NCBI GenBank assembly: GCA_038501625.1
Contig: JAZAYU010000366.1
Coordinates: 399,305 to 463,304, forward strand
Origin: Corbicula japonica
Taxonomy: Eukaryota; Mollusca; Bivalvia; Venerida; Cyrenidae
Length of the DNA: 64,000 nucleotides
Direction of reading: 5' to 3'
The translations under genes were made by a program, and so were the position numbers. This document shows, in pieces, positions 1-12,500 of this stretch. A model generated the notes under the pieces. It worked only from the letters and a program-made list of their open reading frames with translations, was not told the origin of the DNA and ran no database searches. Numbering within the stretch: position 1 is the stretch's first letter; each line of letters begins with the position of its first letter.

Positions 1-290
1 ATTAAATCTGTGAAGTGTTTCATGAGTTATCATCCGGAAACCATTTTTCTATTTTTAGTAACAGTGACCTTGACACTGACCCCACCAGCCCCAAAATCGA
101 AGTTGACCTGTATCTTATGATGATTTACCTGTGTACCAAAATTATTTAATTCTGTCAAGCCTTTCATGAGTTATCATCCGGAAACGAAGAATACGACCGA
201 CCGACCGACAGACCGACCGACCGACCGACCAACAAGCTCACTCCTATATACCCCCTCAAACTTCGTTTGTGAGGGTATAAATATATTAAC
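1..290. repeat. Dispersed repeat with GTGACCTTGAC core and GACC run
   Basis: Two related blocks (about 1-60 and 130-190) share the phrase TTTCATGAGTTATCATCCGG, followed by a (GACC)n run at about 196-228 and a tail ending in an AACTTCGTTTGTGAGGGTAT-like hairpin. The phrase TTTTTAGTAACAGTGACCT also occurs in the 145-bp array near 61.5 kb, so these are probably related families. Lies in an intron of the PARP14-like gene. Confidence 0.6.
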
Positions 291-396
291 GTACATGCTA
301 CAAACTTAACTATATTTAAAACTTCCAACGAATTAATTTATTTTATATTTTACAATGTCCCATTAAAAAGACAAATACTCCATATGAAGAAGTTAC

Positions 397-503
397 CATT
401 TGTCTTATCTCTTCGGATCAGATTTACAGAATCTTCCGGATCTGTCTCCAAGTATTCTCTCATGTTCTTGAAATCAACCACATACGTTTCGCCTTTCACA
501 GAC
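397..503 (-). CDS. PARP14: PARP14-like exon 29: end of WWE domain
   Basis: Encodes about 35 residues including TYVVDFKNMREY and NLIRR, the usual C-terminal half of a WWE domain, which recognises iso-ADP-ribose or ADP-ribose. Acceptor TTTTAAG at the right, donor G|GTAACT at the left. Enters in phase 2 and leaves in phase 1, so coding continues to the left beyond the window. Confidence 0.85.
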
Positions 504-3500
504 CTTAAAATTTATAAGCTAAGTTAATATCTTGTTCACATATGAGAAAACGTTATATTACGTATCTCTTTTAGTTGCTGAGATTTTAAAATAAAACAGG
601 AAACTCAAGTGATTTTCTTTTTTTTGGATATCATCATCACAGTGGGTCTTAGATGCAGGAATTGGACTTTTAACATACGCAGGCTCGAATTAATTTATCA
701 AATGTTCAAATTATTATGATCAATAATTGGACTCTGAAATTATTGATCATCATTAAAATTCTATTCATTACAAAACATCGGCGTTGATGTAATAAAAATC
801 CTCCGCTTTACAAACTTATTATTATCGTATTATGCATTATACCATAAACTTCCAGCAGCTAGGCTCATACTTATTTATGGTTACTATTTACAAATTAAAC
901 AAACTTCAAATATCATATTAGAGCTAGCTTAAATTATCTTACTTGAATTTGTATGTCGGAGCTTGTGATTTGAATGCGCTTTCTATTTGATAGTTTAATC
1001 CTTTGTCGTATTCTGTCAACTTTTGTCCTTCTTCATCAATTTCGATGTAAAACCACTGCACAAGGCTACTCATGATTTCTACTGTCTCCATATGCTTTTC
1101 ATGTGATGATGCATCTCGTAGAATACTGGATATAAAACAAATTTGGAACGAGATATTGGTTTATAGAAATCAATTATTCTAATATTGGTCTGTACCAAAA
1201 CGAAATAAAACAAAAACAAATGTATTCGGAGCCTACATACATGTACTCATTAAATGATTTGGTGCGTGTCCAGTCGCAATATAAGCTCTGACTAATAATC
1301 ACCGATTGATAAAGATATGAAAATTTAATACACACTTTAAATACCAGTTACATGTATTAACAAATAAAAAACGAAATATTCACCAATGCATATTGTAAAG
1401 TTGGAACATTCGAAAACCAGATATGAAAACGAGCCAAATTTATATATTTTACAAAATTTAAAGGAATCCAAACGATGTCAACGAACTAAGATGTAAGGTT
1501 AAAGCGACAATGGTTAAGTGCAGATAAAATAAAATATTTACTTGTGTATTTTGTCAGTAGCATTTATCACATTTTGAGTCATCCCGGAAATTTCTACCTT
1601 TCCTGATTTTGCGTCCAATTTTAGCTGTACCTTACAGTCCTCAGCGATCCCATTTATTTCTAGCAACTTCAAAACAAGAAATTTAAAAGAATGAATAAAA
1701 CATCGGTAAGCTTAAATTAAAAACCACACATTATTAGGTTTTATGTACAAAACAATTCATCTAAGCATATCTTTTTGTTAATTATGCGTTTTTAATACGA
1801 ATATGAACGATTTGAAAACAAAAAAAAAGAAGCATTTAACTGGTTAGCATGAAACAGCTTACAAAATTTGAATCCATCCGCTGTATTACACTGTCTGTAA
1901 AGTTTTTCGTGATAATTTCATTTTGCAAAACTGCTTCAAGTCTTTGGATTGCCTGTTGAATCACATTGTTGTTCATTGAAGTTATTGTAAATGTCACTTT
2001 GTCTGGGTGTGCTGATTTATTGGTCTTTGGTTTGGTTCCAGATGTTTTATTTTTTCCACCGGTCCACCAGTCTATAAATATACAGCCATATATATGCCCT
2101 CTTCATAAACCTTTTACGGTTTTCGATTTCGTGTTTAGAAGAATGTTTATACAGGTCTACAGTAGTTCAAACCTCACACAATCTCTCACATTGAATGGTG
2201 AATTTACAACTGATTGTTTGCTTAAGATAAAAATGTACTTTTTACTTGATAAATGGACCACCCACTTACATAACATAACTGTTCTTGAGTGACTGAGATG
2301 CACATCATTGACTGATCAAGTTAAGTGAACATTTGAGAAAGGATTTCAGAGAATAATGACGATTTGTCCTAGACAAGTCAAATTTTGACAGCTAAAGGGC
2401 CATATCCACCGAGAGACTGCAGGGATCAGTTTTCTTACAAATACTTATGGTAAGTAAACAAATAAGTAAACAGCTTGCCATTGTTGGTGAAATGAAGTAA
2501 TTGCAACTAAAGGGCTGTTACTCCAGAGCGAATGATATAATCTGATTTGGTTATCGAACTTAGCTACAATAATATCCCTTTGCATATTCTAAAATAGTCA
2601 AGTGAAGACTTAAAACCATTTTAAAGACAATTTACAGTGCTAATTAAGTCAAAAGTGCGAGTAATGGACCGGAAATGTGGAGCGCATGAAGCAACACTAT
2701 TAGCATACTTTGGTGCAAAAGTAAGGCCATACACATAATCTGAAAATGGATTGTAGGGTTGGGGTTAGATATAGTATTGCTCTCAAGTAAGAGAGAAGAA
2801 TATGTGTGCTGCAGCATTCTCCTGCTGGTAATACTCCTGTTTAATGGGGAATAATTAAAATAAATCTGAATCTATACAAAAAGAACTATTTCCTGCAGTG
2901 TTTTTCAACATATATATCGACAAAATGTATACATTTCATTAATGCTATGTATTACTGAATCTGAGGACCTTCAAACAACTCTTTCTTTCGTAACTAAATG
3001 CTTAATATGTTTTCCGAACTGGCAAATTTAATCTAACACTGTTGTAGTGAAATTGTAACATACTCTGTTACAATATGATTCACTTCTCTTTAAATCTGAA
3101 CCAACATTGCTGGTACGTGTAAATCTTGAAACATGTTCTCACCAGTCACACCTCCTACAATTTTACTCAATATGCCATCTGTTCCTTTAGCTTTAGTTTT
3201 CATTGCGTCTTTGAAAACCTGAACCATCTCCTGTTGAAAGATTACAATTCTCACTTCGGTTAAATATTTTGGAACTGTCTGGTCGAATTCTGCCAAAGAA
3301 TCACGCATTGCCCCAGCAATTTCATCGGGCTTGGTACTCATAGCTGAAATATATTAAATGCTATCATTAAGTTTTTGTAGACACGATTGCTTTATTTGGG
3401 ACATAAATGAACAAGTTTGCAACATCCTATTGTATTATATTGTTTGTGAAATCTCTTTAGCATACAAAAAAGTGCGATGTTTTGGGTCACTTTACTAAAC

Positions 3501-6500
3501 CATTTAGCCATTGTTTTTGTCATACCTGAAATCAGGAGTAAATTGACGGCACAAAAATTATTATATTAAGTTGTTTATTAACATTTTTATGATAAATTAA
3601 TTGACAACGTATTAATCTGCGTTTGATCTTTTTCGATGTTGCTGAAAACTGATTTTGAGCATAGCTTATTAATAATAAAAACCTTAAAGGTTCTGTCTTA
3701 CACTTCACAGAAGTGCGATACATAGAAGTAGCTTTCTTTATCAAAATGAATTGCAGTTTCAAATGAAGACCCAGTCTTAAACAAAAGATCGGGAAAATTA
3801 GTCTTACTAAGAGTGTGTTGACTTTCTCCAATTATTAATAATTATTAACAGTCTTTGGTTTGATGCATTAATGATGCTTTCTTTGTACCCTTTATTATGT
3901 CATGCCAATTCACCGATTTCTAATTTAAGTTATAAAAACACAAAAGAAAAAACAATGTCATGTCCAGTTTTTTGCATACCTGTCCCTAAAGCTGGGAAAG
4001 AAATACTTTTCAATTTCTTTTTTTCTGCTTCTTTTAAACTAGTGTCGATCATAGTTTTCCATCCTTCTGTTTTATCCTGTGCCACTATGTGGATGATGTG
4101 CTTGCATGGCAAATTTGGAGCAGACGTCCAGGCAAACCCTTTCTTTTTCATATTATTTCCTGAAAATAGTTTTGTGTTAAATTGAACTATATAAATACTG
4201 CAATAGTATTAAGAATACAAATCAATATAATTATACAGGAAACTTTGTGTAACAAATGATACAATTTGCCACTGACCGATATTATGGCAATGACCTTCTT
4301 GGGTTTTTTTTGTTGTGGTATCTTTCTGAAACTGGTTCACTTCTTATAAACCTTTTCTCTACTATTTGACTGTATGGAAGGCTGTGTTTATTAAAACAGT
4401 CTTTTCTTGCAAATTAGTATGCAAACTGCATTTAAACAACACAAAGTGAAATTAGGTCCTGTTTTAAGCATCTCAGAGAAGTCTATGCAATAAGGCAAAT
4501 TAGACAGAGGCAAATAAAATCAGTTTGCGTTTCATGAGAAAAGTTCTTTAAAAAAATTTCTACAAAAGTACAAATCTGCAGGAACGGGGATATGAACAGT
4601 CTGCAAAATTTAAAGTCGATGAGAGGACGCTGTAGAAAAAAAAATGGTAACAATCTGTGTGGCATTTACGTATGTACTTTCCTCCCATGTGTATACATGA
4701 ATGTTTGACAATCTTAGCCCAAACTTTGACGAACGCCGAACAACGACATACATCAATCTAATAACCATATTTTTACCCAAGAAATGAAAAACTAATTATG
4801 ATCCATTAGAAAATAGTTAAACGTGTACTGTTATCGAGAATTTCTTTCATCATAGCGTCTCCTCCTTTTTGTAAAAGCGCTTTGGAAACTGCACCTAGAA
4901 AACAAAATATATTAACAAATTACTTATATGTAAACACTGAAAATTTATCAAATTCGTCTCATGTTAATTTAAATCAGTTGTCATAGGTAAAAACTCGTAT
5001 GTCTGAGTTTAAGTACCTCGTATTATTATTAATGTGTTAAAATAAATCAAAGAAAATATTATTTTTGAATCATTTGACAGACCTCTGCTAAGGTCCAGTG
5101 CTTCATTAGAGCTGTTAACAATGCAGTCTGAGTCCTCCTTCGTGATATCGCCTTGATTCACAGTTACGGTTATGTTGGTAAAGCAGCTATCAGTCTCATC
5201 GTATAACTCTTCGTAAATATTTTCTTCGTCGTCTAAATATGGCAAAAACATAAACAATCATTATTATAATTACATAGTGTCTTAACTTAGTAACTTGATT
5301 TTATTTTTGTTTGACGCACAAAGCTCAATACAAAGCCTGTAAAATCATGTCGACGTGGACAAAAACATAGGAAAATAACAATGATGACAACGCCCGGACC
5401 AGGACGGCCAGGTAGTTTAACGGCCAATTTATGGTTATTTTTGGAATATAATGTTATAAAATATTAGAATTATGTTTAAATATCTTAAATATCTTAAATA
5501 ATATAACAATTCAAAAACTTAAAAACAATAAGTGTTTATTTTGCTCTTTAGATATTACAATATGGTTTCATATCCAGTTTATATTACTTAGGTTTGAAAG
5601 TTCGTAATTTTGGCGTAAAAGCCCAAACGCTTAATTAAACATATAATGGTTTGCCAAGATTTGTTTCTTATTGACGACTTTTGCTTCTATGACGTTTCGT
5701 AATGTGGATTAAGAATCCATATAATTGCTAAATCAAATACATTTGCTGACACATCCAGTAATTAAAAGACTTCGATATATTTAATAATTTGGAGGTGCAG
5801 ATACCTAACAAATAGTAAGTACACGATCTCTATTGGTCAATGATATCTGCCCCTTTAAGTAATTGACAGGTGACCCCTTGTGCGCGACAATTTGACATTT
5901 TAATGGCATACCGCCTTCAAATTCCATCGCTGCCGACATATTCATAACATGATGTCAGTAGTTGATTAGACACGCTAATCTGGAAACGAGAATCAATTTA
6001 GCCGTGGTGAGAACACTGGCTGTTAGTTAAAGTCGTTTAGTGTTTAACGCGAGGAATAATTACTTGACACTTTCAGTCAAAGAAACTTGGTCGTTTTATA
6101 CATTATTATCAAAAATATCATGACGCCGATGTATTATTACTAATTCAAAGAGAAAATATTTTTTTCAAACAAGAATTTTATGATAAAAAAGAAAGGTGTA
6201 GGTACACATTCACTATTGCGTTGATACAGCGAGCATTTTTTCCCGTAGAGCAGTCACGTGACTGGACAGGGGAGGTAACCAAAAAATTCATCGAATTATT
6301 GGAAAGGCGTATAGCTTGATTATTATTGCACATTCTTCAATAAGTTGGAAGGTAATATTACCTTGTTAAATTTAAATACAGGTTGTCACTTCGTGTTTGC
6401 AAACATACATTTGATAATACAAAATGTTACAAATTTGATTATTTTGAACCGTAATAAAAATATATCTGAAAAAAGCATCTTGTTCAGAAGGTTTTTCAAT

Positions 6501-9500
6501 ATTGAAACTAACCACCATTGTTCAGCGGCATTGGGCCCCATGATGGTCTTAACGAGAAAACACAGGGTATTTTTCATTTATAAACAGCTTTATATTCAGC
6601 AAGAAACCAGTATGTCACCAACGCTTCAAAATTTCGTCAACTTTCGTAGTAGCTCCAACAAGCTCACTTCAAACTAGTATCCGAAAAAAATCGCGAAAGC
6701 GATCAGTAAAATCATAAATCAGTAAAATAACCCGTTACCGATGTCGTGCAGTGATGATAATGTTTATCATGGCTAACCGATCAACATTTGTGGGGGTTGT
6801 CCCGGTAAGCTTAATTGGTTGCGTCGTCGGAATAGCAAGGCTAAGCGCTGTCGCCGTGACGGTGCGGGTTCGCTCCCAGTTAGAGGCACTATCAATTGAA
6901 ATTCACAGTAGCCCTATTTGTGCAGTGAGGCGGCCGTAAAAAGTCTATCCGTACATTAAGTCAGTAGTGTTATCGGTAAAATAACCCGTTACCGATGTCG
7001 TGCAGTGATGATAACGTAATTCAGGGCTATCCGGTCAACCTTTTTGGGGGTTGTCCCGGTTAGCGCTATTGATTGCGTCGTCGGTATTGCAGGGCTAGGC
7101 GCTGTCGCCGTGACGTTGCGCGTTCGCTTCCAGGTGGAGGCAATATAATTTGAAGTTCACAGTACCACAAAAAGTCTCCCAGTACATTTAGTCAGTACTG
7201 TTATCAGTAAAATAACCCGTTACTGATGTCTTGCAATGATGATAACGTATATTAGGGCTGTCCGATCAACGATTTTTTGGGGATTGTCCCGGTTAGCTTA
7301 ATTGGTTGCGTCGTCGGAATTGCAGGGCTAGGCGTTGTCGCCGTAACGGTGCGGGTTCGCTCCCAGGTAGAGGCAATATTATTTAAAACAAGGGGTAATA
7401 TATACCACAGGAAAAACAACTTTTGGCTTATATTAAAAAATATTAAAAATATGTCTGACAACAACGAATTAGGTTCAACATTTTAATGTTTATTCTTTGT
7501 TTCATAAAGTATCCTCAAACAAAATTTAAACATAAAAGGAAACGCTTTTTCCACAACGATAAATTTCTTAGCTGAGCAAAACAATTTAAACAACTTTTAC
7601 GAAGATAATAACATTCATTAAAAATGAAATCATATCATTTGTAAGCTGGATATAGATGGTCCACATATTAAAGAAAAAAATCGGTGTAACGATACAAACT
7701 ATCATTATACGTATGTAAACAAAATGATTGTATAACGTGTATCACAACAGGTTCCATTAAAACTGTAAACAGATTTAAAGGATTACAAAACACTATTAAA
7801 AACAAAAATTGTTCAATATTGAAATGATTCATCAACATAACAAAATACTCAAACATAACTGATTTGACGACGGTGTGCATATGACGGTAAACATTAAATG
7901 AAACTATTCCATGATCAGTGACGTATGGTCCCTAGATAATGAGTGGGTTTGCCGTAATCAAGAAAAAAATGAGCGGAACTTAACAAAATAGAATTTTGAA
8001 AGGGGATCTTAGAATAAAAATCCTGCGTATCACAGAGAACGCCAAAAGCAAAAATTAAGAAGCAGAAGATAAATCCTAAGGGTGACTGGACATTACCCAA
8101 AGCTATTGTGACTGGAATACTGTAATCACCCACATAAGAACAGGCCTAAATATTGAAACAAAACTCAGTTGAGGAGTACTCTAAACAGTCATCAAAATAC
8201 TACGCAATGACCTTTAAACGATAGTCACATATGTCAACAATACCATTAACAAGAATACCTGTTATTTGAACTTCAAAGTCAGTATTTAAAAACACTGATA
8301 AAATGTAAGAAGCGGTAATATATCTCATACGACGGATATCTTTTGGCTTTACTACGCATACAAACTGACCTATAGAAAAATACTACATAACAGTACAAGT
8401 TCTTCTGCAAGTTCTTCTGCTTATGGAGTAGAATTATACTAATTCTGAACGAGTTGCGGAACGCGGACACATAATACAATCAGAAGCACCTGGTGATGAG
8501 AAATATAAGCTTTAAAGCCAATCTTATACATTGAAACGTTCACAAGCATGTACTTGTACACAATTTCCGAAACTAAAAACAACGATCAGTGGCAATAAAA
8601 TATAGGCCAATGCTGAGTTTATGTTTCGACGCCCACAACATCCCTACTACCATACCCCACATTTAACAACAAACAAATAAAAAACAATATCACTCTTACA
8701 TATTTCCGTTACAAAAATCGAATCATAGCAACATAAAACGCTTAACAATAAAACTATTCAAAGAATGTCTAAGAACTACGAACTTTTAACACAGCCGAAA
8801 CAAAAGTAACCTAAAACTAAATAAGAAATAAACGTATAACTCCAATGTACACGGCATCCACGAACTTTCAAACCATTCAAGAATTATATAAAGACAAAAT
8901 TATTATGTGTTTTGCGCCAAAAGCTTTATGACTACTCGAATATCTTGTTTTTATCGGCTGAATTCTTTACAATTTTAAAATACTTCGTGCTTCAAGGAAA
9001 TAAGTAACGAAAAGCTCGAAAATTGTAAAAAATCAAAATACGATTATTTTAATTGATCGTTATACATAAAAACAATTTTCATGACTCAACGTTCTTTAAT
9101 ATTTCAGAGAGTGTAGCAATAACATCGAGTTTCTTGATAAAACAAGCTATTAACTATTGAATTATTAAACTTGCTTTATGATTGACAAAATGTACTATCT
9201 TGAAAAAAATATCTGGAAAGAAAAGCATTAATTAAAAACATGCAGTCAACATTGCTTGTTGAATGAGCACAATCATCATTTCTTGACCACAACCAGGACC
9301 TTTATTTACTTTAATAAATCAAAAGAAGTACATCGCCACTTAAAATTATATTTTAAATGTCGAATTATGCAGACTTTGTCACACTTTCTTAAATGTTGAT
9401 ATGTGCTAATTTCTAGATATAAATATACACATTCTATACCATTTTGAAATCCGTTTGCTGTAAATTTATCTGTCTATGCTTTTCATAATGCGCTTGCATT

Positions 9501-12500
9501 GATGTCAAATACTCCTATCTTGTTGTGACAACCTTTACACAAGCAGTAATTACTGACTAAAATCGAGCACGAACTAGAGTTTGCTGTATGACAAAGTTTA
9601 CTACATGCTTCACAACGGACTCTGTTATCAAATAATATATCCCTACATTCACAACAAATGTCAATTTGAAAAATCTGCCGTTTCGAGGTTTTGATTGTGC
9701 CTTCAAACTCTGGAAATTCTATCATTTTTTTCAATGTCATACACTGGTAAAGATGCTTGCGGAGCTTATCCCTGTCGTACTGAACTTCAGACGGATCTTT
9801 CCCAAATGCCAATGAAAATGCCGAGGCGATTGCATATAATCCACAATCAGCATTGTTGTGTTGTCTCTGAAATTTTGGAATCTCAACGCTCAGTGAAAAC
9901 TGCTCTTTTGCCACAACGTATTTGACGACGGTTCGCATGCAATTTTTGTCAACACGTCTGTACATACTGTCAAATATTTTAATCCTTCCTTTTGGGCAAT
10001 TTAAATCGGTAATTGTCACCCAATGATGACCACTATAATTCGTTATCTGGATAAATGAACCTAACATATTTTGCCCGTGACCAAACGAAAATACACAGAC
10101 GTCTTGCAAACCATTTATGTGGCCACATTTTTTCTTAATAATCCCTGAAGCTAAATCGATATCTGTATCGTGTAGAGCGTAATCTTGATGCAACAACCTT
10201 TCTAGCCCTGTTACATTACGCACTGGGAACAGATGCTCCTTAACTTTTATTTTGGACGACCAGTATTTATCGTCAGCGAAGACAGATCTTCCATCATAAT
10301 CTGGCAAACAATTGTATAAACGAAACTTAACGAGACTTTACCTGATGATTCACATAAAATGAACCAAAGCCTAGATAGAATTAAGGCATTATCAAGTTAT
10401 CAACTTTATGTAGTTAACACAATCTAAAAATTAAGTTACGAACACATGCAACATCAAGTTTTTAACTATGTATTAAAATTCTACTCAGAATTCTACTCAG
10501 ATTGACATAACAAACTGAGATTTCAAATACTTAGTATAATTAGAATGTTGCAAGATTTTCCTTAGCCTTCCAATTAGTATCACTCATTTTGTATTAAACA
10601 ATCAAACATGAATGAAATAGGAATAGAAATAGTATCGCTGTATTTTAGCGTTTTGTATTTTTAATGGACAGACTGTCATGCAATTCATTCTCTCCGTCGT
10701 ATCTCTTTAATAATAATTTGTCATAATATTGTAAAATGCGTACTGAATATTTTAAAGTAAACACAGATTACGTTTATCCTTACTGCGAACAAACGCCATC
10801 TATTATTCATTATAAACTTGTGTGAATTTTCCTGTTTTTGTTAATAATTAACGTGGGAATTGTAAGGTTGGTGCACCCGAGATTATGGTTCTAATTCCCA
10901 TTAGCAGAGTACTTAGCCGACGTTAACGCCTCTGTTCTTGTTTTAAATGTCCTTTTAAAATTCCTTTCCGTGTGGGTGTGTGGAAGGCTGTGTTTTCTGC
11001 ATGTAACCCCGATATCAGCTATTGGTCACCTGTTTTCCACATATCAACTGTACTATTCCTGATATGCTTATTTTACCTTTTACAATGCATCTTGATAATT
11101 TCAAAAACTTACAAATTGGGCTTAACATTAAATCGCATGTAAATGAACAGAACATTTTTAAATTTATTATTGCGTATGTAGTGGTGGGAGTATGTTTTTA
11201 GATACTCGCTAATTAACCACTAGAAGACAATTAAGTTTTGGAAGGTCTGTCAAACTGGTTCGATATAAAAAATAATATAAATATAAATCATTTCCAAATA
11301 GATGAAAGGGGAACTTTGTAAGTAGATTGTAACCTCTCAAAATCCAAGGGAGCTGTCCAATTTATGTTAACTCTAGAACAAGAGAGTATAAGTTGACAAA
11401 CTGGTCGCTACCAAGAAAGACTTCAATCACAAATAATTAGCGAAAATGTAACCTTAAGGAGAACAGACCTACATTCTATGTTCTTTTTCAATATTTCCCT
11501 AAAATCCTTCATAAACTCTTATGCTTCTATCGTGCAAGCAAAGCGATCAACTGCAGACGGGTTAGTCAGTAAAATAGCGGAGCCCTGATGAATATCGTGA
11601 TGGTAACAGTAAATTAATGAGATTATGAAAGAAAAATATAGCACCTTAAACATTCACCATCTTCACCTCATTCACATGAATTATGCTTACATAGTGTGTT
11701 CCTATTTACTCTGCCACACTCCTCCCAATCCTGTTCATCGATAAAAAGAAAATTATCGAAAATCTCAATGAAGGCAAAAACTTTGAACAAATGAATGTTA
11801 CCAATGTATTTTGATTTTGCATACAGTAAGACACGTTAGAATAGTAAAGAAAACCAGCTAGACCTTAAAATTAAAATTTCTTAAAATTATATTTACAAAA
11901 ATTCACAAAAACTAAGCGATACAAAACATAATTTTAAATTCCCACGTGAGTGCAATGTTACTGACAAGAAAATTTAAAACACTTTCAACTACTAAAAGAG
12001 AAATCAGCGATTGTCATCCGTTTACGCGACCAGGAAGCGACCTGAAAATTTAAGGTCAAACACACTTTTACTATTATCTCGTAAAGTTTACATAAGTACA
12101 ATGTAAGTCACGATGACACAATAAATTGTTGTCAGTATCATATTACTCGTGTGGGCATTTAAAATGATGTTTTGTGTTGTTTAGTTTTTGTGAATTTATG
12201 AAAAAAGAAGTTGAGGGAATTTTTAGATCTCGCTATTTTTCTTTTACTGTTCTAACGTGTCTTACCGTCTGCAAAATAAAGATACGTTAATAACTATGCA
12301 TTTGTGCAAAGTGTCATTAAACGGCATATTGCCGTTATTGAGATTTTGATAATTTTCTTTTTATCGATGAACATGATTGGGAGGAGTGAGGTAAGCCCTT
12401 AACAGTAAATAGAATACGGGTACATAACAAACAAACTGACAATACATTTTAAGACATTAATTTGCTTCTGAATAGGCTCACTCGATGAAACGTTTTTATT

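Larger units (their letters stand above)
5233..9482. other. Left part of the 10.3 kb intron 21
   Basis: Besides the tRNA-like tandem repeat at 6721-7385 and the CACGTG palindrome at 6251-6264, I see no supported gene. Short open frames here lack splice or homology support. Position 9302-9307 reads AATAAA on the minus strand, a possible poly(A) signal for the nested protease gene. Confidence 0.5.

Noticed and set aside
1966..2292. 108-codon plus-strand frame
   Set aside because: Overlaps minus-strand exon 26, which has clear splice sites and fitting phase.
6795..6880. Functional tRNA gene
   Set aside because: A- and B-box matches are present, but the acceptor and T stems do not pair well and the block repeats three times as part of a larger unit.
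7915..8133. Minus-strand frame with a hydrophobic stretch (GFIFCFLIFAFGV)
   Set aside because: No splice sites, start context or homology recognised; AT-rich intron.
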